Shown one piece after another: positions 1-11,963 of a stretch of 64,000 bases of DNA; the first letter of the stretch is position 1, and every line of letters starts with the position of its first letter. Made by a program: the position numbers and the translations under genes. The notes beneath the pieces were generated by a model. That model searched no databases and was not told the DNA's origin. It saw nothing but the letters and a program-made list of their open reading frames with translations. Origin of the DNA: Sphagnum compactum (lineage: Eukaryota; Bryophyta; Sphagnopsida; Sphagnales); assembly GCA_965153455.1 (NCBI GenBank), contig OZ234497.1, forward strand, positions 4,154,001 to 4,218,000, written 5' to 3'.

Positions 1-373
1 ATACCCTCTTCTTCTTTTTTTCAACAAATTCTTGATATATTGATACCTACCCAGAAAACCTAATTTTAGAAGCCATGCAAGTCCTATTAGGAGCCGCGAC
101 TCTCTTCTTATGTTGCTGCCGTGTTGCTGCATTTGGCTCTCAGGACCTGGGTTTCAGGACTCAGACAGACGGACGCGGCCCCCTTCTTCTGTTGCTGCCG
201 TGTTGCTGCATTTCGCTCTCAGGACCTGGCTCTCAGGACCTGGGTCGCTGGTAGCCGGTTCTGCCATAGAAAATGCTTAGCCGGTGGTCAGTTATCTCTG
301 TGGCCGGTTCCGCCACAGAAAATGCTCCCGGAACGTCGTCGGACGGACGGACTACGTGACTTTATATATAAGA
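1..373 (-). mobile_element. Helitron 5' terminal region (continues out of the window)
   Basis: On the minus strand the element starts at 373 with TCTTATATATAAAGTCAC, followed by a GTCCGTCCGTCCG stretch. This closely parallels the 5' ends at 28469 (plus) and 36021 (minus), which start TCTATACTATAAATTCAC. The base before it is A and the base after the insertion is T (374), the A/T target expected of Helitrons. The right inverted arm (28032/28033) has the same host sequence without the element. The interior is GC-rich with two ~80 bp repeats (a GTTGCTGCCGTGTTGCTGC motif at about 112 and 192) and two copies of a CCGGTTC-GCCA-AGAAAATGCT motif. The 3' hairpin and CTAG end lie outside the window. 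No coding is seen. Confidence 0.7.
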
Positions 374-726
374 TAGAAAACAAAAAGAAAGAAATGAATT
401 GGAAGAAGAATGTTAACTTAGGAAGAGAAGGAAATAAAGTAGAAAAGACAATGAACAAAATGAATATGAACAAAACACGAAGGTGGACCAAAAAAAAAGA
501 GATGAAAATTGAAAGAAGAATATGAACATGGTGGGTGGGGGTGGGAAACAAAGGGAAAAAATGCCTATAGAAGAACACCCATAAGGCCTAAAGAGCTTTA
601 GACACCTACATCACAAACCAAGAACATGAAGACAAATAAAACAATAGGAGAATGAACAACGGAGAGAAATGTTAAGAAAAGAGAAACATCCCTGCATTGA
701 AACAAGTATGAAAACACCATACAAGA

Positions 727-1155
727 TCAAAATGGGAGGAACATGAAAACAAATAAGAATGCTAAGGGGAGAAACACGAAAGCAAACAAATGTGTCATGA
801 AATGTGTTGCTTGGCCGGTAGCGCCGCCGCCGCCACTGCTGCTGCATTGACTCTGACAGCCTTCCCCACAGTAAGACGCATTATTTCCGCAGAACCCAAA
901 CTGGCTACAACAGTCGCCTGCAAGAGGACACGGATTACTACTGTTACATCCTCCTCTAGCGCTACAGTTGCCGCCGCATTGACTCAGACATCCACTCCCA
1001 CAGTGTGAATTATCGCATCCGCAGAACCCAAACTGGCTACAACACTGGCCATTGGGACACGGATTGCTACCACTGCAGTTCTGAGCCACTGCGAATGCTA
1101 CTGCACTCGAGACCACAACAAAAGTCATCAACACAACCTCAAAGTGCGCCTTCAT
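727..1155 (-). CDS. Two-domain hevein-like chitin-binding protein, intact copy
   Basis: A 142-residue secreted protein. Residues 1-24 form a signal peptide (hydrophobic core ending AFAVA, mature start at Q25). Two type-1 chitin-binding (hevein) domains follow, about 25-60 and 68-104. Domain 2 has the eight canonical cysteines (C70, 76, 82, 83, 89, 96, 100, 104) with sugar-contacting S84, F86, F88 and Y95. Domain 1 has the eight plus an extra C47, and H51 where an aromatic residue is usual. A Gly/Ser linker leads to a strongly hydrophobic tail, about 119-142, which could be a GPI-anchor or vacuolar signal, or read-through past an unrecognised splice donor. There is no catalytic chitinase domain. 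By family knowledge it binds chitin and acts in defence outside the cell or in the vacuole. The start is the only ATG giving a signal peptide, and a TATA box lies ~215 bp upstream. A broken sister copy lies at 27239. Confidence 0.88.
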   Translation of the reverse strand: MKAHFEVVLMTFVVVSSAVAFAVAQNCSGSNPCPNGQCCSQFGFCGCDNSHCGSGCLSQCGGNCSARGGCNSSNPCPLAGDCCSQFGFCGNNASYCGEGCQSQCSSSGGGGATGQATHFMTHLFAFVFLPLAFLFVFMFLPF

Positions 1156-1370
1156 CTTCCCGATATTCCCCTACAATAATTTACTTCAAACCTCAACAAC
1201 AATATTAACACTGGATGCACAAAAACACGAGCTGATCAGGCCTCAGAAATTCTGGAGATCCAAAAATTGAACTCCAAATCTAGCCTCAGCGAGCAACAAA
1301 ATCGGCAAGAGCAAAGTTCTTGGGCGATCAGAGACCTGAAGAATGAGTTGAGAGTGAGTGGCCTGTTTGC

Positions 1371-1376
1371 TTTATA
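1371..1376 (-). promoter_or_regulatory. TATA box of the hevein-like gene
   Basis: The minus strand reads GGTATAAAGC, about 215 bp upstream of the ATG at 1155. This would give a 5' UTR of roughly 190 bases. The same box is conserved in the right arm at 27018-27023 with nearly the same spacing. Confidence 0.55.
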
Positions 1377-2342
1377 CCGTATCCATCACGAACAACCAGC
1401 CGGTTTTATTGGTTTTTATATTCTTTTTCAACAACAGAGTTCCCAAAGACTTGTTCAAATATTTAATTTTTTAAAAACTAAAGAGGCTCCACACACACAC
1501 AACAGCCTCATTTTTCAATATCTCAAAATTTTGACATTCAAGAATAAATATACAAGATGCACTACCTAGGGAAACTAGGTGCTCGGTTTTCTTTTGGCAA
1601 GAAATTTCGCCAAAATGCAAAAAAACAAAACAAATATGACAGAATATATTGCCACACTTGGACTCTGATTTTAGTTTGGTGAACACTTTTAAAACTAGTT
1701 TTCTAACTATTTAGACAGGTTCTAAAGACCTGCCTCTTGGGATGCTAGCCAATGACACAACAAGAAAAGATTGAAAAAACCCCTAGTGTAAGTACACCCC
1801 GACACCCTAGTAGTGAACTGAGAGCATGGCAAGTACTTGCAAGTTGCAATCCTAAGGAAATTAGGGTATCACAAAAGAATATACCTTTGCAACGTGGATT
1901 TGGCAACATATAACTTTTGTGAAGTATAATTTTATTTTTATTTTTATTTATTTTTTTGGTAAACAACAGGACTTTACTGAGCGCAAAAGAAAAAGAAAAC
2001 TTGTTCAGTATAATTTTTGGTTTTCCTTCTCAGCCTGAGCTGATGGGCGATTCTGCAGCTTTTATTTTTGTTTGGTCATGTGACCCAGTGATGTTTCGAT
2101 TTTTTAGAATTTTTTTTGGCAGTATTTCCACCTCCCAAATTCAACAGAAATATTCAGCCAAAAAATTCCTTGCCTTGGTGCAAAATTTAACAAATTTTTC
2201 TAGAAAAAAAAATTACAAGAAAAATTTGCAACATATTGACACAGGTTTTAATTTTGGGGCAGTATTTTGGGCAGTTTTCTACATTTTGAATTCATCGTAT
2301 TCTTTTTGGGGAGATTTTTTCACCAAATTTCAACCTGAAAAT

Positions 2343-3860
2343 TTCAACAACCAAGACTAAATATACAAAATGCACTATTTTCTTACAATACACATTGGTA
2401 ACCTAGCAATCAAATTGAGAATTCAAGAACAAGAAGGAAATTAGTGTCTCACAAAAGAACATGTCCTTTTGCAAAATGGATTTGGCAACCTATAATAATT
2501 TTAAATTAGAATTTAGATTTCCCTTGTTGGTTAATGGGTGATTCTACAACTTTCATTTTGTCTAATTGTGTGATTGACCTCAATGATTTCTTTTTGATGA
2601 ATTTTTGCAAAATTGCAAACTTACAAGAAAAAATGTAAAAAACTGATTGTCACAAATTCTATGATTTTTTTGGAAAACAATTTGCTAATTTCTGTAGAAT
2701 TTAAAAAATTTAACATGTAATGCTATTGCTCAAATGGCAAGGTTCCAATTTGAGCAAAATTTTGTCCTTGGAAGTTTTTTTTAATTAAAAATTCAAATTC
2801 AATTAATCAAGTAACAATTTCATATTTAGGTCAATGAAAAGCACATGCCAAAATCTATTTGCTAACTTGCTAGGGAAGGTTGTTTGTTTGTTTTGTGATG
2901 TTGAGATCTCCCAAACCATGGTGCCCCCCATCGCACACTTGGACCTGCAATGCAAGAGTTATTAAATATTGGATAATTTTGTCAAAAAAAAATTCAACAA
3001 AATAAAAACTAATTTTTTTTACAAAAAGTGTGGGTTGTTGTTGATATTGTTGGAAAGCCCTTGATGAGTGGGATTTCTTGCAAATGATTCTGTAATTTTT
3101 AAGTCTATGGTCTAGGATACATGGAATATTAAAAATCATTTTGAAAGGGAAATAATTGAGTAATGAGTTCACACTTGGGCCAACAACATAGGCCATACTA
3201 GTATATGTGCAAGGTACATATTTCTATGGAGAGAAAGTCTACAAGTTGGCAAGGCTTGTTGGAGTGTGAATGATATGTATTTAGTACTGACCACAAGTAA
3301 CTTAGACCTGACCCTTCTAGTCAAATTCAACAACAATTGTAAAGTTATAGTTAATAATCCAAATTTGTAGCACAAGTATCACCCAGGTGTCATCACATGG
3401 GGGCTAGGTAATAGGACTAAACTCTTGCACTAGAAGCAATGATCTTAGGGTCATCTGTCCAGGGAATTTTTAAAAAATTGTCAGAAATGCAGGGGAAAAA
3501 ACAAAACAAAAAAAAGGTTGAGTTCGCCACATTTACACTCTGGTGGTATCGGTACCTAAAAAGGAACAGGATTCCAAAAAACAACTTGTAGCTTCCTATC
3601 TGTCCTCTAGCCAAACCTGGCAAAATCCTTGTACCGACGGTTGCCAGTGTGGCTAAATCACAAAATTGGGAAAAAGAAAAAACACTGCAACAGATCATTA
3701 CTTGTGACTGCTAGCCATTAAATTATCTCATAGCCTGTCGGCAAACAATTGAATTGTAAATTAGGTTACGTATGTGGGAAAGAATATCAATTGCTTTTTT
3801 ATATATTGGTAGAGTAGGGTTGATTCTACTTTATAAGTATGCATAGCCAGTCGGAAAAAG
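2343..3860. repeat. Dispersed AT-rich repeat, longer copy
   Basis: Blocks at about 2343-2430, 3485-3570 and 3700-3860 recur in the same order and orientation at 16031-17050, where the second and third blocks are close together. The block at ~3165-3200 (CACACTTGGGCCAAC) also recurs twice near 16.8-17.0 kb. It is probably an old, internally deleted non-coding transposon. No gene is seen here. Confidence 0.6.
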
Positions 3861-4780
3861 GACCCAATACCAGCACCAGGCTGATTTGAAAGAGTTGAAT
3901 ATGCGGAGCATCCTGGTATGTTCAAAAGTTGATACTAGACCAACACTCCAACACTAGTCAAACCATGTGCCTAATATAATACCACATTCTGATGGACTGG
4001 GTTTCATGTACATAATAAATACCTATTTAAAGCTTTATATGCATTTATAATATGTTTTGTAACACCCAGGGGCCTCATACAGCCCAGTGTTTGCATTTAT
4101 TTCTATACACGTGCTCGGTAGTCAATTCTGGAAGATGTCAAATCAGCCAAAGAAATTGAATGCTGTCACTTACAAAAAAGTAGTACTCCTGCGATTTTTT
4201 CCCCCAGGCTGCCGTTTGCCATGATCAGCATAATCATAGTTTCCACTACCTAGCGCTACACCATATGTACTAATATTAGAGTAGGCACTTATAAAATACA
4301 GGGCATAAGATGGGTTTATTCAACAAACATGACGTATCTACCCATTCTTGTCTTGGAATTTCATTTACACTTAGCTTCTTCAACCCCGCTGACAATATGA
4401 CATCTTTGATTCCCTTCTCTTGCTCCCACCACCATCACCACCTTGAACTCTTGTAGTCCTTCAAGTAATGGTAATCGACGGCCATGTTGAAATGACAACT
4501 ATGAATGGGTTTTGTTTTCAATATGGCCATGTAGTTGAAGTGGCAATAATCCAAGTCGAAATCATATTTTGCATGTTGGATTTTTGTGAAATTCTGTCAA
4601 AGAATTACACTACACATACGTTTGGGAAGTTAATTGACAAAAACATGTGGATGAAATTGTTCTTGTGCCTTATAATTTTATTGAGGGCTGAGAATTCGTG
4701 CCTTGCTTATTTTGGGGACATAGTGATTCATATTAATTAAATCATGGATGCACCCAAAAAAATTTCTTTGTTTGGAAAGG
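3861..4780. other. No gene recognised
   Basis: AT-rich sequence with only short open frames lacking recognisable domains. The longest, a 90-codon frame at 4468-4740, shows no family similarity that I can see. Confidence 0.4.
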
Positions 4781-5610
4781 AGCCATATTGATTGGCGCAT
4801 CAACAATTATTTTGGATCATTGGGCACGCCCCCAATAGAAGCACTTCTTCAAACCCCCTAGTTGCAAAATCGAAACACCCCTAGATTTCACCTTTTTAGT
4901 TTATGTACATGGGAATTGCACTTTGGGCAAACCAAGTGGGAAAAAACCTAGGTGCTATTGGGAACATCTTGGGCACTGCATCTACGAACACTTTGGGAAC
5001 ACATTGAGAACAAGGAAAAAACACAGAAAAATCCATTCCCCTCCGCCCCCCCTCTCCTAAAAAAACTCCTAAAAGAACAACCTGATTTTTAGCTGAGAGA
5101 AAATGGCTAGGATGAACTAGCACCTATGCTTGTACCTTGATAATTTTGACTGAGGCCTTTTAGTGGCCATATTAAGCTTTGAAATTGTTGGACTTGGACT
5201 CAAAAAAAAGAAAAAGTTGTGATTGCACCTATGGTCTAATTAATTTGACTATGTCCTTAATAGAACCACCTCTTTGGGCCCCTAGTTGCAAAATAGAAGC
5301 AAATGTCCACCCCTAGACTTTACTGTTTTAGTTTATATACAAGGGAGTTGAACTTTGGGCAATCCATATGGGATAAAACCCATGTCCTATTGTGAACATC
5401 TTGAGGAACCCATTTGGGGACACATTGGGAACTTGGGAATTTGATGGGAACACATTGGGAGCAAGGGAAAAAAACAAAAATCCCCCCGCATCCCTCAAAA
5501 AAGAAAAAATTGGACCGTTCATGAATGCATGTTGAGCCTTCCCATTGTCTGCATGAAATTTTTGAGACATGGGCAGAATCTTGGGGACATTGTCTAAGCA
5601 AGGGATATTA
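4780..5610. repeat. Two tandem copies of a dispersed repeat
   Basis: About 4800-5110 and 5250-5540 are related copies, sharing CCCCTAGTTGCAAAAT, a CTTTGGGCAA block and GGGAACACATTG blocks. Related sequence in inverted orientation occurs at 45.7-46.4 kb. It is non-coding and probably an old transposon or LTR remnant. Confidence 0.5.
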
Positions 5611-7930
5611 TCAATCATTTGAAAAAATTAAAAAGATGTTGGGATTTTTACCATGGTACCAGTGTGGGTGCCAGTTCATCCAAGGCCTTTCACCACAACA
5701 AAAAGGCCACATATTTGAAGCATGTGGGTACCTATTTTGATCCAAAGATTTGTCCAATATAGATAAGGACCCCCAACCCCCCGCCCCCCTTGCCCCACCC
5801 AGAAAAACACAAAGCAAATTTTCTCAAATCTAGTTCCTCTAGTCCAAAAACACCCCAAAAAATAAGAAAGTCCAAAAGTACTATGCTACAACCATGGACC
5901 TATTCTCACTAGTTCTCTCAAGTAACTGAAAAAACAAGTTCTGACCACCAAATCTAGCAATTCCATTGCTCTGAAGAAGAAAAACAATCTTTATGCTTAA
6001 GCCATTCTACTAGACTTTTTAAAAATGGACCCCATCTAGCAATTCCATTGCTCCTGTATAGTTGTAAAATACATAATAAGTGAGCGAGAAAAATGAATGT
6101 TCCTCACATAATATACAAATATAACATCAAAGTTTAACATCCAAGATTCTCCTTGTGTCATTGACTCATTGCATCTATTGAGAACTAACATCCATGCAAA
6201 CAAATTTGAAAATGTTCTTTTCCTTGGTCTTTCAAACAATAACCTATATCCTAGTCTAGGTGTACATGCAAATTCCCTTCAACACTTTGTAACACGCACA
6301 TTGATGTCTTATTGGAGCATTACTGACTTCATCTTTGTAACGCACACATTGATGTCGTATTCGAGCATTACTGACATCATCCCTACCTAAAGGATCAATT
6401 TTTCAAAAGTTTGTTCAAACCTAGAAGGCTATAAATGAAAATCATTGATTCCATTTGCATGTGAAATCTTGAAAGAGTCCCTCCTATCTCTAGAGCATAC
6501 AACTTGGACACACACTTCTCATTTGTGAACTTTTCCATCATAATGAACATATTTGTGAAAATATTACAAGCCCCAACAATATTGTGATATTATCTTCAAA
6601 ATGTTTGTCCTCATTTAAATTTCAATCCTCTTGCATTTTTCTCTTGCAAAAACCTTAAGAAAAGACATGATATTTAACTACACTATAAAATATACAAAAT
6701 GGACCACATATAGCAATTCCATTGGTACTATAATTTTGTATTTACTAAATATATATTTCATATGGTTTCATCTTTATTGATGATTTCATGCAGTGTTAAA
6801 CTTTGTCTTGGTGACATCTAGGCCAAGATGGCATGTGTTCAAGAGGCCCACGCCCATGTGCAAGAGGCCAAGGACTTGGACTAAACCATCCTCTGTCCAT
6901 GAAACCCAAGTCCTTGCCCAAAGGCTTGAACCACTTTAAAATCTAGGTAATTTTGGTCTTGACGAATGTTGTTTCATTATCCAATTTTTGGATGAAACTA
7001 TAGATATGAATAAAGAATATTCTCACTTCTAAAAAAAGAGATAACTATATATATTTTTAATCCCATATATTTTCATATATAGATGATTATGTATTCAAAA
7101 AACATTCCTCTTTGCAAGTTATGAATAGATGATTATTGAATGCTAAAAAATCATGGATATGCAATAAAATTATGCACATTGTCATTTCGACCTATTTGGT
7201 TCACTACATGTCCATGGAGGCTCGCCATTAGGAATTTAAAAAGGTTCTTGAAATCACTTGGAACACACACATGAACAAATAGGGTTTAAAATTAGCCCTC
7301 GCTAGTATATGGGGGTGGTTTATAGAAGTAGTGGTGGGGCTTAGGGTTCAAAAGCTGAAACCTGGAGTTCTATCAAGTTCAATCCCAAAATCTTGAGTTC
7401 TTTTCTTTGGATTTCAAATAAAGGCACATTTATGACGGCCATAAGGAAAATGCAAATTTTAGAATTTTGATTACATTACACTATAAGCACAAGTAAAACT
7501 ACACACAATGCATAATAGTGAGCATTCACCTTCACAGATGCGTTAGCATTGTTCCAACTATGAAACCACTTCCAGAGTATATGTTGCAAGATTTTGAAGA
7601 TTTCCAAGAGCTTTTGCTTCCTGGATTAGAGAGGTTGATATCTAGAGCCCATGAGAACCAAGTAGGATTAGTGAAATTAGAAGGTGGGAATGACACGCAA
7701 AAGCAGAACCTAGCTCAAAAAAGGTCAAAGTAGAAGAAAGTTTCCAAAATTACAAATTCATAAGGCATTTGAAGAGAGAGGAACATCGCTTGGAGTTCAA
7801 CTCTTCAACTAGTTCACACGCATGTGGGAGAGAGAAAGTAGTGCGCGCTTTGTCGCAGGCTACGAGGAATAAGAACAAGAAGAAAGGGGCAAAAGGAGAG
7901 TGCCAACGCTTTCGAGTCTCGTCGTCTCGC
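5610..7930. other. No gene recognised; AT-rich
   Basis: Only shadow reading frames are seen. 5640-5680 contains the inverted form of the GGTACCATGG repeat found at 49365 and 63068. A short GC-richer patch at 7770-7950 could be an old promoter or 5' UTR, but no coding sequence follows it. Confidence 0.35.
6288..6383. repeat. 48 bp tandem duplication
   Basis: Two adjacent 48-base units, each beginning TGTAAC and containing ATTGATGTC and GAGCATTACTGAC, differ at a few positions. Confidence 0.75.
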
Positions 7931-7934
7931 ACAA

Positions 7935-8400
7935 ACCCTACCTACTAGTGTCTTTTTTAAGAATTTTTGTTTGTAGCCAAATTGGATATCATCCATAGGA
8001 AGATGTAGAAAAAGTGGCGATCATCCTTAGGAAGTTTTAGCCAAATCTGGCTATAAACCACATATGAATTACAAATATCTAATCATACATCTATATTTTT
8101 GGCTATACAATAATGCTAACCAAGTTATATGCATCCAAAAAAAATTATCCTTTTTTTCTCCTCATTTCTGGCTATTGAAAACCTCCAAAATCGCTTTTTT
8201 CGAAATTTTCAATTTTCAATTTCGCATTTCCACGACATTTCGCCAGTAAAAAAATCACTGAGTTCCCTACCTACCAGAATTTTTTTTACGATTTTTCTCG
8301 TAGCCAAATTGGCTTCATCCATCCATAGGAAGATGTAGAAAAAGCGGCGATCACACATAGGAAGATTTAGCCAAATACGACTATAAACCACATACGAATG
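7935..8400. repeat. Direct repeat of ~133 bp
   Basis: About 7935-8068 and 8268-8400 share CCATAGGAAGATGTAGAAAA, a GGCGATCA block and TATAAACCACATA in the same order and orientation. They are separated by ~200 bases of AT-rich DNA. This may be the ends of a small degenerate element. Confidence 0.65.
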
Positions 8401-8879
8401 GGTGACATAATGTAAGAAATCATCAATGAAGTCAAAGAAGGTGGGGTTCAATTCATAGACCACACCACAACATTGTTGCATGTTATTACAACAAATGTAC
8501 GAGGTAATCGCCTTTCCAAGGTGAATGAAGTCATGCATCCCAGCATGGCATTTCATTGCGTCAATGATGGACTTGGTAATTCAGTGCATCGGATGAAGGA
8601 TTGGCATGAGACAATGTTAGAACATGGAAATATTTGTAAGAAGCGGGCTTGCGAGTAAAAAAAGACAAATTTGTTTGTACCTATCCCTCATTTTAATTTT
8701 CATTACTAAAATGTGCATCATATTACAATTTTGTCAAATAATAGATTATTTATGTGTTAATGTGTTGATTTTTGTATCAGTGAACATATAAGGCTTGAAA
8801 GTTAAAGTTACATTACTAAGGCTATATAAAACATATCTTCTAAAACTCCCAAACAAGAATATTTCACTCAAACATTATA

Positions 8880-11800
8880 TAGAGGTGGGTATTGCAAGTC
8901 AATTGTGCAATAATCACCAAGTCAATATGCGGGTAATGTTTACCCATCTCGTTTCTTATGGCATTTAATTGGTATTGCATGCAGGTATTGCAAGGTTTAG
9001 GGTATATCATAGTTAAAGGTTAACGAGCATTAACACAAATATAACATATAATTTCATGTCTTTCGTGGGTATTAATTATGTTAGATGAAGGTATTGTGAA
9101 TTCCCTACTCCTTCCAGAAGGGGATTTGACCACTTAATGTGGGTATTGTCTTACTTTTTTCATTAGAATTGTCATTTGTTTTAGTTATAAATATCATTTG
9201 GATCTTTCTTATTGCATTTGGTCCATTCAATGTAGGTATTGCGTTTGGTGAACAAGATCCCCTTAAGTATACCTAGATTATGAAGGACTAAGTTTTTGCA
9301 ATACTTGCATAATAAAATTGTATTAACCAAAAGGGGGCTTTTTGTGAGGGTACACAATATAAATTTATGTAGGCATAATGATAAGCTTACTATGGTAAAT
9401 TGGTAATATTACATTATAATAATAAAGGCAAAATTACATTAATGATCGCCTTAACATTCACTATAAACGATGTAGGTATTGCAAATTAAAGTTTGGAAAT
9501 ATTAGGACATGCCCACAATCAATGTTTACACCTAAAGACGAAGGTATTGATAATTGGTTAATTTTTTAAAAATAGGTGTCTTTTGGATACATCCTATTGT
9601 TTTTATGCACTAAATGTAAGTATTGCATTTGGTAAACAAGATGATCTTACATAACCTTAGATGATGAGGGAATAGGTTTTTGCATTATGAAATCAAGGGG
9701 GGTTACATAACATAGATTTACCTAGGTATTGCAATTTGGGATTTAACATAGGGTGATAGGGTACGGTATTACAAATTGAAAAATTTAACCTTCATCATGT
9801 AGACATTACAACCTAATGCACGCATAGGTTTGAATTTGAACATTAAGCAAACCTATATAATGAACCTTAAAATGTTGAGTTAAAACCTTTGTATGTAACA
9901 AAAAATCCTTACATTGAGCTGAAATTAAATAAACACAAAAAAAAATTGGTTGCATAACTTTAATGGTGGAATTTAACAAAATTTTTAGAACTAAATGTTA
10001 AACCTAATTTTGGAATTATTTTTGCATAACCCTAAATTGTGTACAGACTATCAACTTATATTTTAGACCTAATTTGGGGGGGGGGGGGCAACCAGTGGGA
10101 AGGTTTTTTTTATCATTCATACCTTTGTCACGGAGTCACCTTCATTCTCCTCTCCTTTAATGAAAAAGAAAAGAAAAATAGGAACCTCGTTAGATATATG
10201 TGTGTGTGAATACATAAATTCACTTAAAAAATATTCCATGAAAATAATATAAATGTTAGGAAAAAGGTTACTTTAAAACAATTAATGACAAAGAGTTAGG
10301 CTTAATTTCCCTAAACCTAATGTCCCCCCTATTTATTTGAAACATATATTAGGCAAAAGTGTAGATTAGGGTAATGGAACATGAACATGAGTTGGTTGAT
10401 ATGTGGGTATTGCAATTTGAAACTCTTTATGGAAAACCCAACCATAAACAAGAGAAGATCAAAAGTTTGCAATACCTGCATAGACAAACCGATTTATGCA
10501 CCAAGGGGTCCTTTCATGAAAATGGGCAATGTAATTATATAAAAATATTATATTACATTTTTCGTTAAAGTTATTGTGCGAGTATTTCATGATAGGGATA
10601 ATGAAGGTATTGTTCATTTGGTTTATAGTATATGTAATCCATTCATAATGGATGGGGGTATTGTGTGCAATATGGCATAAGATTAACCCAAAATCTACAA
10701 ATCCCAAAATTAGAAGTCAAAATTAAAATAAGTGAATTGATACAAAAATGTTCAAGTAACCACACTATAAAAAGGATGGTGACAAAAATATATCATGTTA
10801 AGTTAATCTATAATGGTTCGATACAAAATGGTGCATACGTGCACTAAAGTTATATCTATAATTATTCCTCTGAAGAGGATGAACTAGAAGGAATGCCCAT
10901 ATTGGTGTGATACTTTGCTGCAACTTCTACAGCTTTGACTGCATGGTGATGAGTAAATAGTTGACGATGCTCAAGTGCAAGTCGAATTACATTTGCAACA
11001 AAAGCCTCCTTTGTTGTGCCTCGAAGCCTAACACAAGAAAACAAAAAAAACAAATTACATTCCAATGTTAAAATGTAAACAATGTTTTTTTAAAAAAAAT
11101 TTTATAAAAAAGTATGGAAATATACCGCCCATGAATGCTTTTGGAATCGTGATATTTGGATATTGCATTCATTTCTTTGACTCAGTTGCGTTATTGGACT
11201 CCAATGTCCAATTCCGAGCGCCCATGCAAATTTCAAAGGTTTTGCATAAGTAATTCTACTTGCCCGAATTATCTCAACAAGGTTCTCGTCCTTTTCAAGG
11301 CGTGCCCACGCACTTTGTGGGATGAACCCCACCCCCCATGTTGGAATCCCAATGATGCCCAACAAGATTTCGAAGGCTAAACATACCAACAAAGGCCGTT
11401 TAACTTGTTCCATTTGTTGCGCTTGGGCTTGGAGTTCATCCCATTTTAATTCTGCTTTCTTTTTCACTTTATCGAGAGCCTTCTTTTCATTCCGCTTTTG
11501 CCTTGCGTGTGGGTTGTTCAAAATTCGAGCGTTCATAGCATGGTGATTTTGTTGCCTTGGTCCCCCAACACGAGTAGAAGGACGGCTAGATTTGCCTACC
11601 TCCATGCGAAGCCCGTGTTTGTTGTCCAAATGTTGACAAAGTAACCATTTAGCCGCATAAGCGTTGGTGCATCCATTGATCTTGCACTTCCACTTTGACC
11701 CTTCGTGCACCCAATCTGCATCTTCCATTGCATGATTTGGTGGTACTTCTACTTGATCACTTTCATGTGAAGCCACCAAAGCCCTTACAAGAACAACATT

Positions 11801-11963
11801 CAAAATCAAACCAGAAAATAATCTTTTAAAATGATGAAAATATTGCAAACAAGTTAATAATTAAAACTTACAAAATATGAAGGTATTGCAAATAGACCAG
11901 CAAGAAAACCCTACACAATATGAAGGTATTGCAAATAAACTAGTAAGAAAACTCTAAAAATAT
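8880..11963. other. Domain studded with a GGTATTGCA motif, surrounding a C2H2 gene
   Basis: Copies of (G)GTATTGCA or one-mismatch forms occur near 8887, 8971, 8983, 9089, 9142, 9236, 9476, 9542, 9619, 9726, 9764, 10407, 10605, 10657, 11881 and 11924. Almost all are in one orientation, with two reverse copies (TTGCAATAC) near 9299 and 10465. They flank the zinc-finger gene on both sides. The last two sit in a ~44 bp tandem duplication ending where the gypsy pol fragment begins. The clustering suggests sub-terminal protein-binding repeats of a DNA transposon, but no terminal inverted repeat was found. Confidence 0.45.
10862..11848 (-). CDS. C2H2 zinc-finger protein, two visible exons, probably 5'-truncated
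   Basis: Exon 1 (to about 11126) encodes a zinc finger C55-x4-C60-x12-H73-x4-H78. A basic segment rich in Arg/Lys/Asn (85-130) and a charged, helix-prone stretch (115-150) follow. Exon 2 (10862-11027) ends in a serine-rich acidic tail before a TGA stop. The intron of ~98 bases runs from GTATAT to a pyrimidine-rich tract and TTAG. By my reading the junction leaves one extra base, so the frames are offset and the copy may be inactive. Exon 1 may itself begin at an acceptor near 11780 (TTGTAAG before GGCTTTGG), with upstream exons replaced by gypsy sequence. The function is unknown. The finger implies nucleic-acid binding, and the flanking motif copies suggest it belongs to a transposable element. 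Confidence 0.55.

Larger units (their letters stand above)
374..2342. repeat. Left arm of a ~2 kb inverted duplication
   Basis: The reverse complement of this segment is found at 26060-28032 with only scattered substitutions and small indels. The arm contains a hevein-like gene with its promoter on the minus strand plus several hundred bases of AT-rich flank. Homology stops abruptly at 374, where a Helitron is inserted in this arm only, and at about 2342, where this copy continues into a dispersed repeat also found at ~16 kb. The arms were not aligned computationally. Confidence 0.92.

Noticed and set aside
288-847. Open frames on both strands around the hevein gene and in the T-rich flank
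   Set aside because: Low-complexity shadows (Phe/Ser/Leu-rich) of flanking sequence, also mirrored in the right arm.
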